Positions 33,630 to 41,051 of a DNA stretch of 47,683 bases are shown here, piece by piece. Location of the stretch: positions 1-47,683 of the forward strand of contig JAWRIT010000107.1 of NCBI GenBank assembly GCA_040268355.1, given 5' to 3'. The position numbers and the translations under genes are program-made. Each line of letters starts with the position of its first letter. Position 1 is the stretch's first letter. Origin of the DNA: UBA1367 sp040268355 (GTDB lineage: Bacteria; Actinomycetota; Coriobacteriia; Coriobacteriales; Atopobiaceae). The notes beneath the pieces are model-generated. The model made no database searches and was not told the origin of the DNA. It saw nothing but the letters and a program-made list of their open reading frames with translations.

Positions 33630-34256
33630 ATGTTGGTGCGATTGGCTTGCCTCGCTGTCGGCTATCTCTGTGGGTCGGTGCTCACGGCAGAGCTCGTAGC
33701 ACGGCGCATGACGGGACACTCGGTCTTCGAGCTCGGCGACGGCAACCCCGGCACGGCCAACGTGGGCCATGAGCTGGGCACGGGAGCGGCGATCGGCTGC
33801 CTGGTGAGTGACATCGTAAAGACGCTTGTGCCCATTCTGGTGATGAGCTGGGTGGTTCCGTCCCTTGCATGGCCGGTCGTGTGCGCATGGGTCGGGCTGG
33901 GGGCGACGCTGGGCCACATCTTCCCCTTCTGGCACCGCTTTCGTGGCGGCAAGGGCGTCGCGACCATCGCTTCGGCCATCGTGCTCATGCAGCCGATGCT
34001 CGGCGGACTCGCCGCCGTGATCGGCCTGCTCGCCATCATCGTTGGCGGCTATCTGAGTGCCGCAGCGGTCGTTGCCGCAGTCTTTTTCTTTCTGGCGACG
34101 ATCTGGATGCGGCTGCCCGTTGACTGCCTCATCGTGACGTTCGCATTCGTACTGCTCACCTGCCACGCCCACGGTCCCAAGCTGCGGGGCATTCGCACGG
34201 GAGAGACACATCGCGCCAGCATCGCGACCAAGTTTTGGTCGCTGTTCGGTAAGTAG
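33630..34256 (+). CDS. plsY: PlsY-like glycerol-3-phosphate acyltransferase
   Basis: A 208-residue membrane protein with about five to six helices. PlsY transfers the acyl group from acyl-phosphate to glycerol 3-phosphate in phospholipid synthesis. Three motifs are recognisable: GYLCGSVLTAELVAR, LGDGNPGTANVG (normally G-S-G-N) and GHIFPFWHRFRGGKGVAT. The second is a variant, so this may be a paralogue rather than the housekeeping enzyme. It begins 29 bases after the second GH32 gene and may be read through from it. Confidence 0.82.
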   Translation: MLVRLACLAVGYLCGSVLTAELVARRMTGHSVFELGDGNPGTANVGHELGTGAAIGCLVSDIVKTLVPILVMSWVVPSLAWPVVCAWVGLGATLGHIFPFWHRFRGGKGVATIASAIVLMQPMLGGLAAVIGLLAIIVGGYLSAAAVVAAVFFFLATIWMRLPVDCLIVTFAFVLLTCHAHGPKLRGIRTGETHRASIATKFWSLFGK

Positions 34257-34320
34257 CCGATCTGCACTGATTCTGGCCAGTTTGCCGGGGCTTGGCGCGG
34301 GGCGACACACAGGTGCCTCT

Positions 34321-34365
34321 TCCCCTGTTCCATTTTTCCCCTGTTCCATTTTCCCCTGTTCCATT
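34321..34365. repeat. Three tandem copies of TTCCCCTGTTCCATT
   Basis: The core CCCCTGTTCCATT occurs at 34322-34334, 34338-34350 and 34353-34365, separated by short T-runs. The first copy joins the end of the degenerate GACACAC...CCTCTTCC repeat, suggesting expansion of its last part. Confidence 0.85.
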
Positions 34366-34444
34366 CCAACACGGGGGCCGTGGGCCCCCTCCTGGCGCCC
34401 CTCGGAGCCGGGTCCCCCTCCGCCTGGAGCGCGGTGAGGGGACG

Positions 34445-34580
34445 CCGTGGCTAGAGATCGGACTTTTGCGGCGTTTTTTCGGACATCCCGGAGTATCTCC
34501 GTCCCCCGTCCTGCCGTTTTCTCGCCTGATACTCCGCCGGTCGCGGAATTTCACCGCAAAAGTCCGATCTCTGACCACGG
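34445..34580. repeat. 136-bp nested palindromic element
   Basis: Outer arms of 29 bases (34445-34473 and 34552-34580) pair at 26 positions, including the perfect core AGAGATCGGACTTTTGCGG. An inner pair CGGAGTATC / GATACTCCG lies at 34489-34497 and 34528-34536. Either strand could fold into a long cruciform or RNA hairpin. It carries no gene. It looks like a REP/MITE-type element or a structured RNA. Confidence 0.85.
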
Positions 34581-34774
34581 GGCACGCGGGAGCCGGGCCC
34601 GAGCCGGCCAGCCCCTTCGCCGCAGGCACCGGCGCGCGGGGCCATGGGACGGGCGGACCCGCCCGAGCGGCGCCGCCCCCCCCCGGCCTCGCCGGATGGC
34701 CTCATCGGGTCCAAGGGAAACGTCCGCACCCCGTGCCAAGCCCCGGCAAGCCCATGCACTCCCGTGCAGCCCCG

Positions 34775-35332
34775 TCACACCGGATTGATCACCTGTAGGA
34801 ACTGCGGCGGAACCCAGTTGCAGAGCCACACCTGACTGGCGCCCACGTAGAACTCGATGCCAGCGGCGTGCGCGGCCGTCGCATCCACTTGCAACACCAC
34901 CGGCTCATCTGCCCGGCAGTGCCGTGACCCCACCGAAAGCGCCGTCTCGAGGTCTGCCGAGAGATGCACCATCTGGCGCTTGATGGGGCGCAGCCCCTCG
35001 CGCATGATGGCATCGAGCACACGCGGACTTGTGCCGTGGTAGAGGATGGCAGGGGGCTCCACCGGTTTCAGATCACGACGACCATGGTACGAATGCCCAT
35101 ACAGCGCCCTTATCCTGCCCTGGTAGATCTCATGACGTTGCTTGGTCGATTGGAGCACCGCGCGCTTGATGTCAATGAGCGACACGTGCTCGCCAGTCGG
35201 ATGACGCGCGTTGATGCCCGCGATCAGTTCGTCGATACCCACGAACCCGGCATCGTCTGGCTCAATGCCAAACTCCTCGGGATGGTGGCGCAGGGCATAC
35301 GAGATTTCCTTGCTGAGCTTGACGTAGTCCAT
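34775..35332 (-). CDS. kptA: RNA 2'-phosphotransferase (KptA/Tpt1)
   Basis: A 185-residue Tpt1/KptA-family enzyme that removes an internal RNA 2'-phosphate onto NAD+, forming ADP-ribose 1'',2''-cyclic phosphate. The N-terminal KLSKEISYALRHHPEEFGI contains the conserved Arg-His pair. YHGTSPRVLDAIMREGL and RQMVHLS are the NAD-binding and second His/Arg elements. Length is usual. In bacteria the natural substrate is unknown, as they lack the tRNA-splicing route that makes such phosphates. GAGAGGG lies before the ATG. Confidence 0.93.
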   Translation of the reverse strand: MDYVKLSKEISYALRHHPEEFGIEPDDAGFVGIDELIAGINARHPTGEHVSLIDIKRAVLQSTKQRHEIYQGRIRALYGHSYHGRRDLKPVEPPAILYHGTSPRVLDAIMREGLRPIKRQMVHLSADLETALSVGSRHCRADEPVVLQVDATAAHAAGIEFYVGASQVWLCNWVPPQFLQVINPV

Positions 35333-35532
35333 TGGCACCCTCTCGCTCACAGTTTGCCAGCCCAGTCCACCCGCCGTCGCACGAGGCGACGCCAAGCAGG
35401 AAAAGCCTAGCATCCGGGCAGAGAGAGTTTGACACTTGCCGTCAAACCGTTACGTGCATGACCGCATACGACCTGGTCGAGTCGATTGCCGGATGGGCAA
35501 GGCCCAGCGGGCATTCCGTCTGACACATCGGC

Positions 35533-36462
35533 CTACGTCTCGGCGCGCGCTTCCAAAAGCTCGCTAACGAGCGTGGACCCCAGAATGAGCGCCGCACCCA
35601 CCATGGCCAGCGGCGTCATGCGTTCGCCCAGCACCAGCGCGGAGCTGAGCAGCGCCACCGTCGGATCGATGTAGTTGAAGATGGCGACCTTTTGCGCCGA
35701 GAGCTCGTGCAGCGACGAGAACCACAGGACGAAGGCAATGCCAGTGTGCACCAAGCACACGATGGCAAGCGGCACCAGCGCCCGGACGTCAAAGCCCGCC
35801 ACGCCGAGTCCTCCCTGCCATATGACCAGCGGCACCAGCACCACCCCAGCAATGCCCAGCTGCGCGGTGGTCTTGGAGAGCGGGTCCATGGTGCCCAGGA
35901 ACTGATTGAGGATCATGACCGCCGCATAGAAGCAGGCGGCAACCAGGCCAAGGGCCACGCCCTGCGGCGTGACGCCGATGGCCGCCCCAGGTTCGAGCAC
36001 CCCCGAGACCGCCACGATTCCCACCAGCGCCAAAACGAGGCAGGCCCGTCGCGTGGCCGTGAGGCGCTCGCCGAGCAGGAAGGGCGCGACAGCCATCACG
36101 ATGACCGGAGCCATCTCGTAGGCAAGCTCTGCCGAGGCGAGCGTGGTCAGCTTGTACGCCTCAAAGAGGAAGGCCCAGTTAAGCGTCAGGCAGACGCCCG
36201 AGGCGACCAGCAGTGCTCGGGTCCTGCCGTCAGTGGGCAGCGTGAGGGCACGACTCCGAAGCCGCATGAACACCAGCAGGAACAATGCCCCGAGCACACC
36301 GCGTGCCAGGGCGAGCACTGTCGACGACAGGGGAATAACCCGCACGAACAGGCCCAGCGTGCCAAAGATGACTTCCGAGAGCACGAGCCGCGCCGTTGCC
36401 GCCACCTCTGCTGACGCCGTTGCCTTTGTCGCCGCTGTCGTCTCTGTCGTCGCTTCCGCCAC
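35533..36462 (-). CDS. EamA/DMT-superfamily transporter
   Basis: A 309-residue membrane protein of about ten helices in two EamA repeats (roughly 25-155 and 165-305). The repeat ends ELAYEMAPVIVMAVAPFLLG and YIDPTVALLSSALVLGERMT are characteristic. Such proteins export amino acids or metabolites; the substrate cannot be predicted. The first 25 residues are Ala/Thr-rich and low in complexity. The start is a GTG at 36462 with AAAGGAG eight bases upstream. Confidence 0.9.
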   Translation of the reverse strand: MAEATTETTAATKATASAEVAATARLVLSEVIFGTLGLFVRVIPLSSTVLALARGVLGALFLLVFMRLRSRALTLPTDGRTRALLVASGVCLTLNWAFLFEAYKLTTLASAELAYEMAPVIVMAVAPFLLGERLTATRRACLVLALVGIVAVSGVLEPGAAIGVTPQGVALGLVAACFYAAVMILNQFLGTMDPLSKTTAQLGIAGVVLVPLVIWQGGLGVAGFDVRALVPLAIVCLVHTGIAFVLWFSSLHELSAQKVAIFNYIDPTVALLSSALVLGERMTPLAMVGAALILGSTLVSELLEARAET

Positions 36463-36675
36463 CGGTTGGCTCCTTTCGCACGAGCCACCAGCCTAGCGCA
36501 TGTTGGCACCTATTCGAAGGAAGAGCATACGCCCGACCGTCGCGTCACTCGGTTCGGCATGGGTGACAGGCGGCCCGATGCCTCCGTGAGGCGTAACCCC
36601 AGCGCAAACTTGCAGGAAGGCTGATGCGACGGGCGCAGCGCCCCCGTCGCGCGACGTCCCCTGCCATGCGGCGCC

Positions 36676-37299
36676 CTACCGCTGCGGGGCGTAGCGCTCG
36701 TACTGCTCGGCATCGGCGTCGGTGATCGGCCGCAACACGCGGCAGGGGTTGCCCACGGCCACCACGCCCGAGGGGATGTCCTTGACCACCACGCTGCCGG
36801 CCCCAATCACCACGTCGCTCCCAATGGTCACGCCGGGGCACACCAGCACGCCCATGCCCATCCACACGTTGTCCCCCACTGTGATGGGAAGCGCGTATTC
36901 CAGGCCCTCGTTGCGACGCTCGGTGTCTATGGGATGGCCCGCCGTCGAGAAGACGCAGTTCGGGGCCAGATACACGTCGTGACCAAAGGTCACCGGCGCA
37001 CCATCAAGAATGGTGAGCCCATGGTTGGCGTAGAAGTTCTCGCCCAGGTGAATGTTGCTCCCATAGTCGCACCAGAACGGCGAGACGACCGCGGCTCGCT
37101 CCCCCATTGACCCCACGATGCTCCGCAGGGCCTCGCTGCGCGTCTCGCGTTCGGTGGGGCGCAGCTGGTTGTAGTCGTAACAGAGCTCCTTGCACTCGTC
37201 GAGCGCGGCCAGGATCTGGGGGTCGGAGTTCGCGTCATACAGGCGACCGTTCGCCTCGGCGATCATGCGGACGGCCAGCGCCCGCCGCTCGTTTGCCAT
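36676..37299 (-). CDS. maa: Maltose/galactoside O-acetyltransferase family (left-handed beta-helix)
   Basis: A 207-residue acetyl-CoA-dependent sugar O-acetyltransferase of the Maa/LacA family. The N-terminal Mac domain (MIAEANGRLYDANSDPQIL) is followed by hexapeptide repeats such as VWMGMGVLVCPGVTIGSDVV and VIGAGSVVVKDIPSG; the catalytic His is in FSTAGHPID. It acetylates free sugars, possibly for detoxification or export. AGGAGCCTCCC precedes the ATG. It lies between a transporter and the ROK kinase. Confidence 0.92.
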   Translation of the reverse strand: MANERRALAVRMIAEANGRLYDANSDPQILAALDECKELCYDYNQLRPTERETRSEALRSIVGSMGERAAVVSPFWCDYGSNIHLGENFYANHGLTILDGAPVTFGHDVYLAPNCVFSTAGHPIDTERRNEGLEYALPITVGDNVWMGMGVLVCPGVTIGSDVVIGAGSVVVKDIPSGVVAVGNPCRVLRPITDADAEQYERYAPQR

Positions 37300-37411
37300 G
37301 GGAGGCTCCTTTCGTTGGACCCGTGTCTCTCGAAGCATAGCCGACGGGGCGGCTCCGGGAGCTTCCCCTGAGCCGCCCCGGTTCGGGCGGACCACCGCAT
37401 GCGCGAGACGC

Positions 37412-38326
37412 CTACGCTTGGGCGCGCAGGTGGAAGGCCAGCGCACCGATGAGGTTCGCCTCGTTGCCATAGGTGCAGGTGACGATCTCGGGCTTGGAGA
37501 AGGGCATGTACGGGTGGATGGAGAAGACGTGGTCCACCGCATCGGCCACCAGCGTGGTGGCCGCGGGGCGCGCGCTGATCCCTCCGCCGATGGCATAACG
37601 CTGGAGGTCGAGCACCGCCTGTAGGTTGACGATCCCTGTGGCGGCCCACATCGCGTAGTCGTCGAGCACCGCCTTGGCATCGGCGTCGCCTGCCTCGTAG
37701 GCGTCGAAGAGCATGACGCCGTCGGCCTGGGGCAGGCCCTTGCGCGCGGCGAAGGCAGGGACGATCGCCCCGGCGGCGATGCGACCGGCCCAGATGGATC
37801 CGCTGCCCATCGCACCCTTCTCGAAGATGGCGGGATGGTCGCAGACCAGCCAGGAGAGCTCGCCCGCGCCGCCCGAGCAGCCCATCCACACCTCGTCGTT
37901 CAACACGATGCCGCCACCCACGCCGGTGCCCAGAACCAGCACCGCACCCGAGCTCACGTCGGCGAGCGAGCCGGTCCAGTTCTCGGCGAAGGCCGCGCAC
38001 TTGCCATCGTTGGCGATCGTGCAGGGCTTGCTAAACACCGCTCCGTAGCGCTCCGCCGCCGGATAGTCGTGCAGCCAGGCAAAGGCACCGCCCGTGTAGG
38101 CCCAACCACGCGCCGTGTCGATGCGCCCCGGCATGGAGATGGCCACGCCGTCAAAGTCGAAGGCAGCCACGGCCTCGCGCACATCGGCGAGCGAGGCGAG
38201 CATATCCGCCTCAGAGCTCGTCTTGGCGGGCACTTTGCCCCGCTCGACGAAGCGAGCCTCGGCGTCCATGATCGCGTACTTGATGAACGTGCCGCCGATG
38301 TCAAGAACCAGGTACTGTGCCATCAT
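37412..38326 (-). CDS. ROK-family sugar kinase
   Basis: A 304-residue ROK kinase. The phosphate-binding LVLDIGGTFIKYAIMD at the N-terminus and LVLGTGVGGGIVLNDEVW mid-protein mark the ASKHA fold; the catalytic Asp is in TIANDGKCAA. The usual zinc-binding Cys cluster after the GE(L/I) element is missing (only GELSWLVCDH is seen). Substrate may be glucose, fructose, mannose or a hexosamine. Two consecutive ATG codons follow AAGGA; the first gives the better spacing. Confidence 0.88.
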   Translation of the reverse strand: MMAQYLVLDIGGTFIKYAIMDAEARFVERGKVPAKTSSEADMLASLADVREAVAAFDFDGVAISMPGRIDTARGWAYTGGAFAWLHDYPAAERYGAVFSKPCTIANDGKCAAFAENWTGSLADVSSGAVLVLGTGVGGGIVLNDEVWMGCSGGAGELSWLVCDHPAIFEKGAMGSGSIWAGRIAAGAIVPAFAARKGLPQADGVMLFDAYEAGDADAKAVLDDYAMWAATGIVNLQAVLDLQRYAIGGGISARPAATTLVADAVDHVFSIHPYMPFSKPEIVTCTYGNEANLIGALAFHLRAQA

Positions 38327-38726
38327 TGCCGGATCCTTCCGTTGTGGGGAGCAAACGCGAGTCTGCTCCACCCTACCATGGGTACTGTGGCGCGGCAGGA
38401 ACGCTCCGGACCGGAGGGACGTGGCATCGGCGACGGGGCGTGGGGCAGGGGGCGCTCGGGCAAGGGTGCGAGGGCCGCTGCTCATCGAGTGCGAAGGTCA
38501 GAAGGTTCGCTCATTGATGCGCTTTTCAAAATGCGCTGGCAGGTCGATTGCCTGTGCACAATACCATGGGATGCGATGACCCAGAGTCTCACACTCGATT
38601 TGCCGGGTAGACGACCACAACGGCACCAGGCTTGCTCTTGGCACACTGAGCCGGAGTCGGCATCAATCCGGCGGCACAAGAGATCCAGCTCGGATGACCC
38701 TGCTCAAAGCAGAGCGACAAAGTGAC
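38327..38726. other. Intergenic region between the ROK kinase and the ArsR-like gene
   Basis: A 400-base region. It contains one copy of an about 120-base element (38481-38600) that recurs at 40857-40975. The remainder should hold the ROK gene promoter, but no good hexamers are visible. Frames running through it are shadows. Confidence 0.5.
38481..38600. repeat. About 120-bp element with inverted ends, copy 1
   Basis: Begins CTCATCGAGTGCGAA and ends CAGAGTCTCACACTCGATT. The ends are imperfect inverted repeats (ATCGAGTG / CACTCGAT) and match those of the element at 40857-40975; the interiors differ. Length is almost identical in the two copies. Confidence 0.7.
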
Positions 38727-39293
38727 CTATGGCAGCCAGACGAAGCCGCGAGCCGTGAGGACCACCTGCTGATTCTCGCTGTTTTCGCCATCATCACGCT
38801 TCTCAGTTTTGCTCGACCACCGATCAAAGAGCCCAAGGAGCTCCTCCTCGAGTTCCTTCATCTCGTCGAGCGTGAGGCTGAGCACAATGTCCTGGCTGAT
38901 CTCATGATCTGTCCACTGCTTTGGAAGGTCAGCAATTCGGCCAAGGTATCGCACGTAGGCATCCGCGTATGACTGATTGATGGCCCTTCTGACTCCTGTT
39001 GCTGTCTCAGGGCTTGTCTCGTCTCCAAAGACTGGCGAGGTCGTGGTGTGGCGAGCCCGCCACCAGCTTTGTCGTCGGTCTCCGCCTGGACGCTTCACAC
39101 GTTCCACGAGGCCTACGGTTTCCATGCGCCTGAGATGATAGCTGACGCTTCCTGGCGCAAGATTGAGCGCCGAGCACACATCCCCAACCGCGCTCTCTCC
39201 GGCATGCCGAAGATAGCCAAGAATTCTGAGTCGCTCGGTATTCGCAAGCGCTTTCAGCACTCGCTCGCTGCTGACGGTGTCAACATCCTGCAC
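38727..39293 (-). CDS. ArsR-like winged-helix transcriptional regulator
   Basis: A 188-residue regulator with an N-terminal winged helix: VLKALANTERLRILGYLRHA, then VCSALNLAPGSVSYHLRRME and the wing VERVKRPGGDRRQSWW. The C-terminal half is helical and acidic (ELEEELLGLFDRW). It resembles ArsR-like (HTH_20) regulators of efflux genes. Start chosen at the GTG at 39293, which has AAGGAG seven bases upstream; longer in-frame starts lack a site and would cross the palindromic operator. It is divergent from an MFS exporter it probably controls. Confidence 0.82.
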   Translation of the reverse strand: MQDVDTVSSERVLKALANTERLRILGYLRHAGESAVGDVCSALNLAPGSVSYHLRRMETVGLVERVKRPGGDRRQSWWRARHTTTSPVFGDETSPETATGVRRAINQSYADAYVRYLGRIADLPKQWTDHEISQDIVLSLTLDEMKELEEELLGLFDRWSSKTEKRDDGENSENQQVVLTARGFVWLP

Positions 39294-39375
39294 GATGGAT
39301 CTCCTTTTGGTCGTATATGGCAACGGGTTCTCACGGATGGCTCTGCTCTGCGTTAAAGAAATCGACTGCATAATC

Positions 39376-39403
39376 ACAAGATATATTGTACAATATATCT
39401 TGT
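39376..39403. promoter_or_regulatory. Perfect 28-bp palindromic operator between the regulator and the MFS gene
   Basis: Every base pairs with its mirror around the centre TTGTACAA; the half-site is ACAAGATATATTGT. The AT-rich palindrome lies 83 bases before the regulator's GTG and 97 before the MFS start, with TTGACA (39403-39408) at its right border on the plus strand. It is the likely binding site of the adjacent ArsR-like dimer. Confidence 0.85.
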
Positions 39404-39499
39404 TGACATTCACCGATCTTGAAAACTCAAACAATCCAACATCGGAAGATCGGTCTTGCTTGACATGGAGCAACTGTCCATCTCCGAGGGAGTACGCTT

Positions 39500-40771
39500 G
39501 TGACGGACCCTCCGTCTGATACTGCGACTGCGCGACACAGAGGCAAGGGTCCAGCTCCTCTGAATGTCACGGGTTATTTGCTGGCTGTCGGAACGGGTGT
39601 CTTGGCTGACCAGCTCTTCTATATCGTCCTCTCCTGGACCCTGCTCGAGATAACTGGGTCGGAATCGTTGACGGGTCTTATTGCGTCACTCGGCTCCCTT
39701 CCCAGAGCGCTCTTGCTGCTTCCGGGTGGCCATGTGGCGGAGCAGCGAGGTTATCGGAATGTGGCGGTTGCAGCGAGTATCATGCGTTTACTCGTAGAGA
39801 TGCTGGTTGTCCTCCCGCTACACGAGCAGTATTTTGCGCGGCTCTGCGTCACCTCTGTTCTGTTCGGGGTAGTCGAGGCGTTCTACCTCCCGAGCTTGCA
39901 GAGCATGGTAACGACTGTTACGCATGGCAAAGATGTGCGAAAGGTGCAGTCCTCGTATGCGGCGGCCCAACGTCTGGGCATAGTCGCAGCCCCCATGGCT
40001 GCGGGACTGCTGCTGGAAAAGGTATCAATACGACTGGTCTTTGCATGCATAGCATTGGTGTCTTTTGTCTCGTTGCTGTTGTTGTGGCGCACCGGTGAGT
40101 TCGCGAAGGCCATGGCCGGGAAGGCCCCTGGGCAATACAGGGATACGCCGAGCGGCGACTCCGTCTCCACAATGTCGGAAATCGTCAGCGCGTTGCGAAT
40201 GCTCTGTTTTGATCGAGAGCTCATGCCCCTTCTGCTTTTAGTGGCGGTCTCGGAGTTCGCAGCCTCAGGGCTGACGAATGCGGGGTACACGTTTCTTGCT
40301 GCGTTCCGTGGATGGAGCGCCCTTGAAATGGGTGCCGTTCTCTCGGCCTTTAGCGCCGGAGCGCTTTGCGCCACAGTAGCCGTTGCCGCGAAGGGCGCAC
40401 GCGGTACGAAGCAGGCGATTGGAGCGGCGATCGTCGTGATGGGGATCGCCTTCTCATTGTCTGGCACGTTTCCAGCTCAGCATCAATCGTCACTCATGGC
40501 AGCTCTCGCAGGAGCCTGCGGCGGAGTATCGTCAACCCTGTTGATGGCGAGCTACATCGAGGCTGCGGAGCGGTTTCGAGTGGCGATTGCGTTGTCACTG
40601 CTGAACCTCGTCTCCTTTGGCACATCATCGGTGTCGATGTACCTCTGCGGAAGGCTCTCAGAGGCAATGGGCGCTCCACAGGCATTCGTTGTCTTCGGAC
40701 TCCTCCTGGCGTTCGCTGGCGCAGTCTTTGCCTGCACCTCACGATCGAGGCGGAGAGCGCACGGCAGCTGA
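39500..40771 (+). CDS. MFS transporter, probable drug/metabolite exporter
   Basis: A 423-residue protein with twelve predicted helices, starting at TGYLLAVGTGVLADQLFYIVL. GSLPRALLLLPGGHVAEQRGYR is the motif-A-like loop 2-3 region of MFS exporters of the macrolide-efflux (MefA/DHA3) type. The GTG start at 39500 has GAGGGAG eight bases upstream. Its arrangement, divergent from an ArsR-like regulator around a palindrome, suggests induction by its own substrate, which is unknown. Its GC content appears slightly lower than that of the surrounding metabolic genes. Confidence 0.85.
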   Translation: MTDPPSDTATARHRGKGPAPLNVTGYLLAVGTGVLADQLFYIVLSWTLLEITGSESLTGLIASLGSLPRALLLLPGGHVAEQRGYRNVAVAASIMRLLVEMLVVLPLHEQYFARLCVTSVLFGVVEAFYLPSLQSMVTTVTHGKDVRKVQSSYAAAQRLGIVAAPMAAGLLLEKVSIRLVFACIALVSFVSLLLLWRTGEFAKAMAGKAPGQYRDTPSGDSVSTMSEIVSALRMLCFDRELMPLLLLVAVSEFAASGLTNAGYTFLAAFRGWSALEMGAVLSAFSAGALCATVAVAAKGARGTKQAIGAAIVVMGIAFSLSGTFPAQHQSSLMAALAGACGGVSSTLLMASYIEAAERFRVAIALSLLNLVSFGTSSVSMYLCGRLSEAMGAPQAFVVFGLLLAFAGAVFACTSRSRRRAHGS

Positions 40772-40856
40772 GGAGCCGACCGTCTGCGGGATCCTTCGCT
40801 TACCCTTGCCTGCGCTCCCCCACGAAGGCTGCCCTGCCCTCCGGGTGAGGACGCTA

Positions 40857-40975
40857 CTCATCGAGTGCGAACGTCGGAGCCGCCGCTCGCCATCGCAGCC
40901 CGCGCGAGCGACCGGTCTACCAGCTCCTTCGCAAATCGCGTCAACGTTCGCACTTTCAGAGTTTCGCACTCGATT
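40857..40975. repeat. About 120-bp element with inverted ends, copy 2
   Basis: Begins CTCATCGAGTGCGAACG and ends CAGAGTTTCGCACTCGATT; an extra internal ACGTTCGCAC pairs with the left end, so it can fold as a long hairpin. The ends match the element at 38481-38600. It abuts the terminator of the GH1 gene. Confidence 0.7.
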
Positions 40976-40979
40976 GAAG

Positions 40980-41017
40980 GATGCCCCCGGGTCCGCGCCT
41001 GCGAGCCCGGGGGCATC
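40980..41017 (-). terminator. Hairpin terminator after the second GH1 gene
   Basis: Perfect 12-bp arms GATGCCCCCGGG (40980-40991) and CCCGGGGGCATC (41006-41017), 34 bases past the GH1 stop on the minus strand. Flanking T-tracts are weak (CTTCAATC). Confidence 0.65.
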
Positions 41018-41051
41018 TCCTGCTGATCCTCCGCTTGCCGGAGAGCGTCGC

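Larger units (their letters stand above)
34257..34774. other. Repeat-rich intergenic region
   Basis: A 518-base gap between plsY and the KptA gene. It holds a degenerate dispersed repeat (34304-34330), three tandem 15-16-base units (34321-34365), a long nested palindrome (34445-34580) and a very C-rich stretch near 34670-34690. Open frames across it are built from the repeats and are not genes. Confidence 0.7.
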
